The notes below the pieces were generated by a model. That model searched no databases, had not been told where the DNA came from, and saw only the letters and a program-made list of their open reading frames with translations. From assembly GCA_028718265.1 (NCBI GenBank), contig JAQUMG010000085.1, positions 1 to 7,742 of the forward strand: a stretch of 7,742 nucleotides of DNA. The letters are read 5' to 3'. This DNA comes from Candidatus Omnitrophota bacterium. GTDB taxonomy: Bacteria; Omnitrophota; Koll11; JAHIPI01. Position numbers and translations under genes: made by a program. Shown piece by piece: positions 5,520-7,742 of the stretch (the first letter of the stretch is position 1; each line of letters begins with the position of its first letter).

Positions 5520-5547
5520 TTAGACAACTTTTACCCTATAAAGTTCC
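5520..5547 (-). promoter_or_regulatory. ECF sigma-type autoregulatory promoter
   Basis: On the minus strand GGAACTT (5547-5541) and TCTAA (5524-5520) are separated by 16 nt (5525-5540), with TG before the -10. It is the same promoter as that before the ARPP-1 gene. It fills the gap between the galT stop and the sigma ATG. Its position implies positive autoregulation, which is usual for ECF sigma operons. The -10 touches the sigma ATG, so the start site would fall at about 5514, inside the annotated reading frame. Confidence 0.8.
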
Positions 5548-5555
5548 GGCGGTGT

Positions 5556-6551
5556 TTACACTTTCACCTGCCGTAAAAATTCCGCGGCCTGTTCCGGTAA
5601 AGATGTGTTTATGAATATCCCCGAGCCTATCTCAAATCCGGCCGCCTTGGTTACGCGAGGCATGATGCTCAGGTACCAATGCATGGCCTCTGCGCTCTTT
5701 TCTTCGAACCGCACCGAGTTTATAGCATAATTAAGATCCGGATTGCCGAGTCCGTAATAAATTTTCCCGAGTACCGTCTTAAGACAAAATGCCAGGTCAT
5801 TCATCTCGTCTTCACTGATTCCCGAGAAAGAAGCCGCATGTTTTCTGGGAAATATCCACGTCTGAAAGGGCACCATAGAAGCGTAAGGCGCGAAAGCGAC
5901 AAATCTATCCGTCTCGAGAATAATTCTTTCTTTTTTCATCAGTTCTTCTTCAAGTGTCTCGCAAAATATGCATTTGCCGGTTTCGTTAGAATAGCGGGCA
6001 GCCCTTATGATGCGGTTTTCCATCTGCGGCGGGATTATAGGAGTACCGACAACCTGCGAATGGGGATGCTCAAGCGACGTACCTGCCATCGGGCCGTGGT
6101 TTTTGAACAGTATGACGGCCCTTATTGCTTCATTATCCCGTATGGATACGTAACGGTTTTTATATGCCCGTATGATATTCTGCACTTCTTCATCCGTCAT
6201 AAGCGGAATAATCGCATTGTGGCGCGGATTTTCGATTATGACTTCGTGAATACCATAGCCGGTTATCGCGTGAAGCAGTCCGTCATCCTTCCTGGCAAGG
6301 ATTTCCTTCGGAGAAAGGGCCGGAAATTTATTAGGGATTACTCTGATATCCCATTTCTTTTCATCGCCTATGCGAAATGTCTCTTCGGGAGACTGCGCTT
6401 CATTGTGCGGGCAAAACGGGCAGGTCGGGCTGTATTCCGGTCTTATGCTCTTGTCTTTTTCAGCCTTCGCGAAATCTTCCGGCCGCTTCGCTCTTTCGGT
6501 GGCGATGACAACCCATTCGCCTGAAATTACGTTATGTCTTAATTCGGACAT
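5556..6551 (-). CDS. galT: Galactose-1-phosphate uridylyltransferase
   Basis: The 331-aa protein belongs to the GalT branch of the HIT superfamily. In the Leloir pathway GalT exchanges UMP between UDP-glucose and galactose-1-phosphate in the cytoplasm. Visible motifs are RHNVISGEWVVIATERAKRP (5-24), a zinc-type C44-P-F-C47, VIPNKFPAL (71-79), NHGPMAGTSLEHPHSQ (151-166), a second C194-I-F-C197, and HWYLSIMPR (291-299). The active-site motif is H162-P-H164-S-Q166, with H164 expected to carry the UMP; the serine replaces the G or A often seen there. A related ADP-glucose or other nucleotidyl phosphorylase activity cannot be excluded, since these families share the motifs. The start is firm: AAGGAG lies 6 nt before the ATG and overlaps the stop of the preceding gene, which ends 15 nt upstream. 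No promoter of its own is visible. Confidence 0.92.
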   Translation of the reverse strand: MSELRHNVISGEWVVIATERAKRPEDFAKAEKDKSIRPEYSPTCPFCPHNEAQSPEETFRIGDEKKWDIRVIPNKFPALSPKEILARKDDGLLHAITGYGIHEVIIENPRHNAIIPLMTDEEVQNIIRAYKNRYVSIRDNEAIRAVILFKNHGPMAGTSLEHPHSQVVGTPIIPPQMENRIIRAARYSNETGKCIFCETLEEELMKKERIILETDRFVAFAPYASMVPFQTWIFPRKHAASFSGISEDEMNDLAFCLKTVLGKIYYGLGNPDLNYAINSVRFEEKSAEAMHWYLSIMPRVTKAAGFEIGSGIFINTSLPEQAAEFLRQVKV

Positions 6552-6566
6552 GGGGGTCTCCTTAAA

Positions 6567-7742
6567 TTATATAAAGAGATGCTTTAAATTCATTACGTCG
6601 CGATAGGGTACTACGCCGAGCATCTTGCCGCTTCCGTCCGTTACGGGAAGTGCTCTGAAACCGTACCGCGCAAACATTACGGATGCCTCTTTCAGCGTAC
6701 TCTCCGGCTTCAGGCTTATTATTTCGGTGGTCATAATATCTTTCAGTAAGGCTTCATCCTCCGCCCGCAATAATTCTTTTATGTCAATGACGCCCAATAA
6801 TGTATTCTTCTCGTCGGTTATGTAAAGATACATTATCACATCCTTGCCCTTGGCAACGCGCTGATATCCGCGTCTTGCCTGTAATACGGTCTTATCCGGC
6901 GTAAATTTTAAATAGTCTGAAATGGCAAAATCGCTTATCTTCTCTTCCTGCTGTTCCAAAATACCCTGAATCTTTGTCGCGTTATCTTTATTCAGCAGTT
7001 TCAGTATGGCTTTCACTTCCCACCAAGGCAGGACCGAGAGAATATCGGCGGCCTGGCCCGGTGTCATTTCGTTAATAAGCAAAGCGGCTTTGTCTTTCTT
7101 CAGGGAAGCAATAAGGTCTCTCTGGATGCTGGGGTTAAGCTCTTCCAGGGTATCCGAAGCGTGTTCCGTATCCAGTTCGGCAAATATCGCAACTCGCTGG
7201 TCCGGATCCAGTTCCTCCAGGATGTCGGCCAGGTCTATGGGCTGCATGTCGGCCAGTCTTTCTTTCAGGACCTTCAGTTTTAAATCACCCTTGAAACCAC
7301 TTATCTCGTCCGGCAAGGGCTGGACATAATTCCAGGAAATTGTCTGATTCCTGATTTTGTCCGCCAGGCTATAGATAAAATCCGCCAGCCATTTGAACCC
7401 GATACGGCGCAGAAGGCCGTACCTGCTCAGATCCACGTCGAGCACGTACAATTTACCGCTTCTCAGCGCCATTTTGACGTCATAGACCACCTCTACTTCC
7501 CGGTCTTCCACATCAACGACTTTCTTGTCAAGTATGTGGTCTTTCAGCAGGACCGTTCCGTCGCTTGGCTCGCCTTCGTATTTTTCCGCGTTCTCTATGT
7601 CGACAATAATCTCATGAGGGGCTATCGACCTTACCCTTTCCCACGGGATTATCAACGTCTTTTCGCCAAACGGCCGGGCTACATATAAGTGTGTCACCTC
7701 CGCTATTTTATCTTTGTCCACAATAATAAAATCGGCTAATTT
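6567..7742 (-). CDS. PRC-like/MgtE_N/CBS-domain protein, 5' end missing
   Basis: The frame stays open to the right edge. The seven codons upstream of the GTG at 7721 read KLADFII, which continues a PRC-barrel-like strand (KLADFIIVDKDKIAEVTHLYV), and there is no Shine-Dalgarno sequence before the GTG. I therefore treat the gene as truncated by the window. Residue numbers from that GTG: PRC-like segments at 1-45 and about 58-100, MgtE N-terminal superhelical domain at about 150-260 (LADMQPIDLADILEELDPDQ, then MTPGQAADILSVLPWWE), first CBS domain at about 265-320 and second at about 328-384. No transmembrane segment is present, so this is the cytosolic regulatory half of an MgtE-type magnesium channel without the channel. 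Known: such soluble proteins occur near divalent-metal transporters; a partner upstream, outside the window, is a guess. Its stop is 15 nt before galT. Confidence 0.88.
   Translation of the reverse strand, partial: KLADFIIVDKDKIAEVTHLYVARPFGEKTLIIPWERVRSIAPHEIIVDIENAEKYEGEPSDGTVLLKDHILDKKVVDVEDREVEVVYDVKMALRSGKLYVLDVDLSRYGLLRRIGFKWLADFIYSLADKIRNQTISWNYVQPLPDEISGFKGDLKLKVLKERLADMQPIDLADILEELDPDQRVAIFAELDTEHASDTLEELNPSIQRDLIASLKKDKAALLINEMTPGQAADILSVLPWWEVKAILKLLNKDNATKIQGILEQQEEKISDFAISDYLKFTPDKTVLQARRGYQRVAKGKDVIMYLYITDEKNTLLGVIDIKELLRAEDEALLKDIMTTEIISLKPESTLKEASVMFARYGFRALPVTDGSGKMLGVVPYRDVMNLKHLFI

Noticed and set aside
5679..6524. Open frame of 281 codons on the plus strand
   Set aside because: It lies wholly opposite galT, whose motifs are clear. 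The translation is rich in Cys, Phe and Arg with no recognisable domain and no Shine-Dalgarno sequence.
6567..7721. GTG at 7721 as the true start of the MgtE_N/CBS gene
   Set aside because: The frame continues to the edge with residues fitting the family (KLADFII) and no ribosome binding site lies before the GTG. The gene is better treated as truncated.

Overview
The window is a densely packed stretch of bacterial chromosome in which every convincing gene lies on the minus strand. It is read here from the right edge (7742) to the left edge (1). No rRNA, tRNA, CRISPR array, insertion sequence or phage gene is visible. Base composition looks roughly balanced and codon use looks uniform, so nothing suggests recent transfer. 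The gene set is a soluble PRC/MgtE_N/CBS protein, galT, an ECF sigma/anti-sigma pair, an ARPP-1 (DUF6569) exported protein, a stand-alone EF-Tu domain-2 protein, a flavodoxin-ferredoxin fusion and lemA. This suggests an uncultured, probably anaerobic, Gram-negative-type bacterium. Candidatus Omnitrophota or a neighbouring PVC-like or deltaproteobacterial lineage is my guess, with low confidence.

Block 1 (7742-4077) holds a 5'-truncated PRC-like/MgtE_N/CBS protein, galT, an ECF sigma factor and its zinc-finger, membrane-spanning anti-sigma factor. Gaps are 15, 36 and 0 nt, so they can be co-transcribed. The 36-nt gap between galT and the sigma gene is almost entirely filled by an ECF-type promoter (GGAACTT-N16-TCTAA).

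Block 2 (4076-2799) is a 189-nt intergenic region followed by a secreted ARPP-1 protein and a clear intrinsic terminator. The intergenic region carries a second copy of the same promoter, GGAACTT-N16-TCTAA, with the same 16-nt spacer. It also carries a leader of about 98 nt with two mutually exclusive 8-bp hairpins and a possible 27-codon upstream ORF whose stop overlaps the ARPP-1 start. The simplest reading is a small regulon in which the sigma factor activates its own operon and the exported ARPP-1 protein, with the anti-sigma factor sensing something at or outside the membrane.

Block 3 (2797-1) starts with a near-consensus housekeeping promoter (TTGTCA-N17-TATAAT) whose -35 box sits inside the run-out of the block 2 terminator. 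It drives a probable operon: EF-Tu-domain-2-like protein, flavodoxin-ferredoxin (EFR1-type) protein, lone cyclic-nucleotide-binding-domain protein, exported protein with two BamE/SmpA-like repeats, LemA, and a gene starting at position 26 that overlaps lemA by ATGA and runs off the left edge. The only intergenic stretches above 100 nt are 2713-2846 and 3888-4076, and both are described below.
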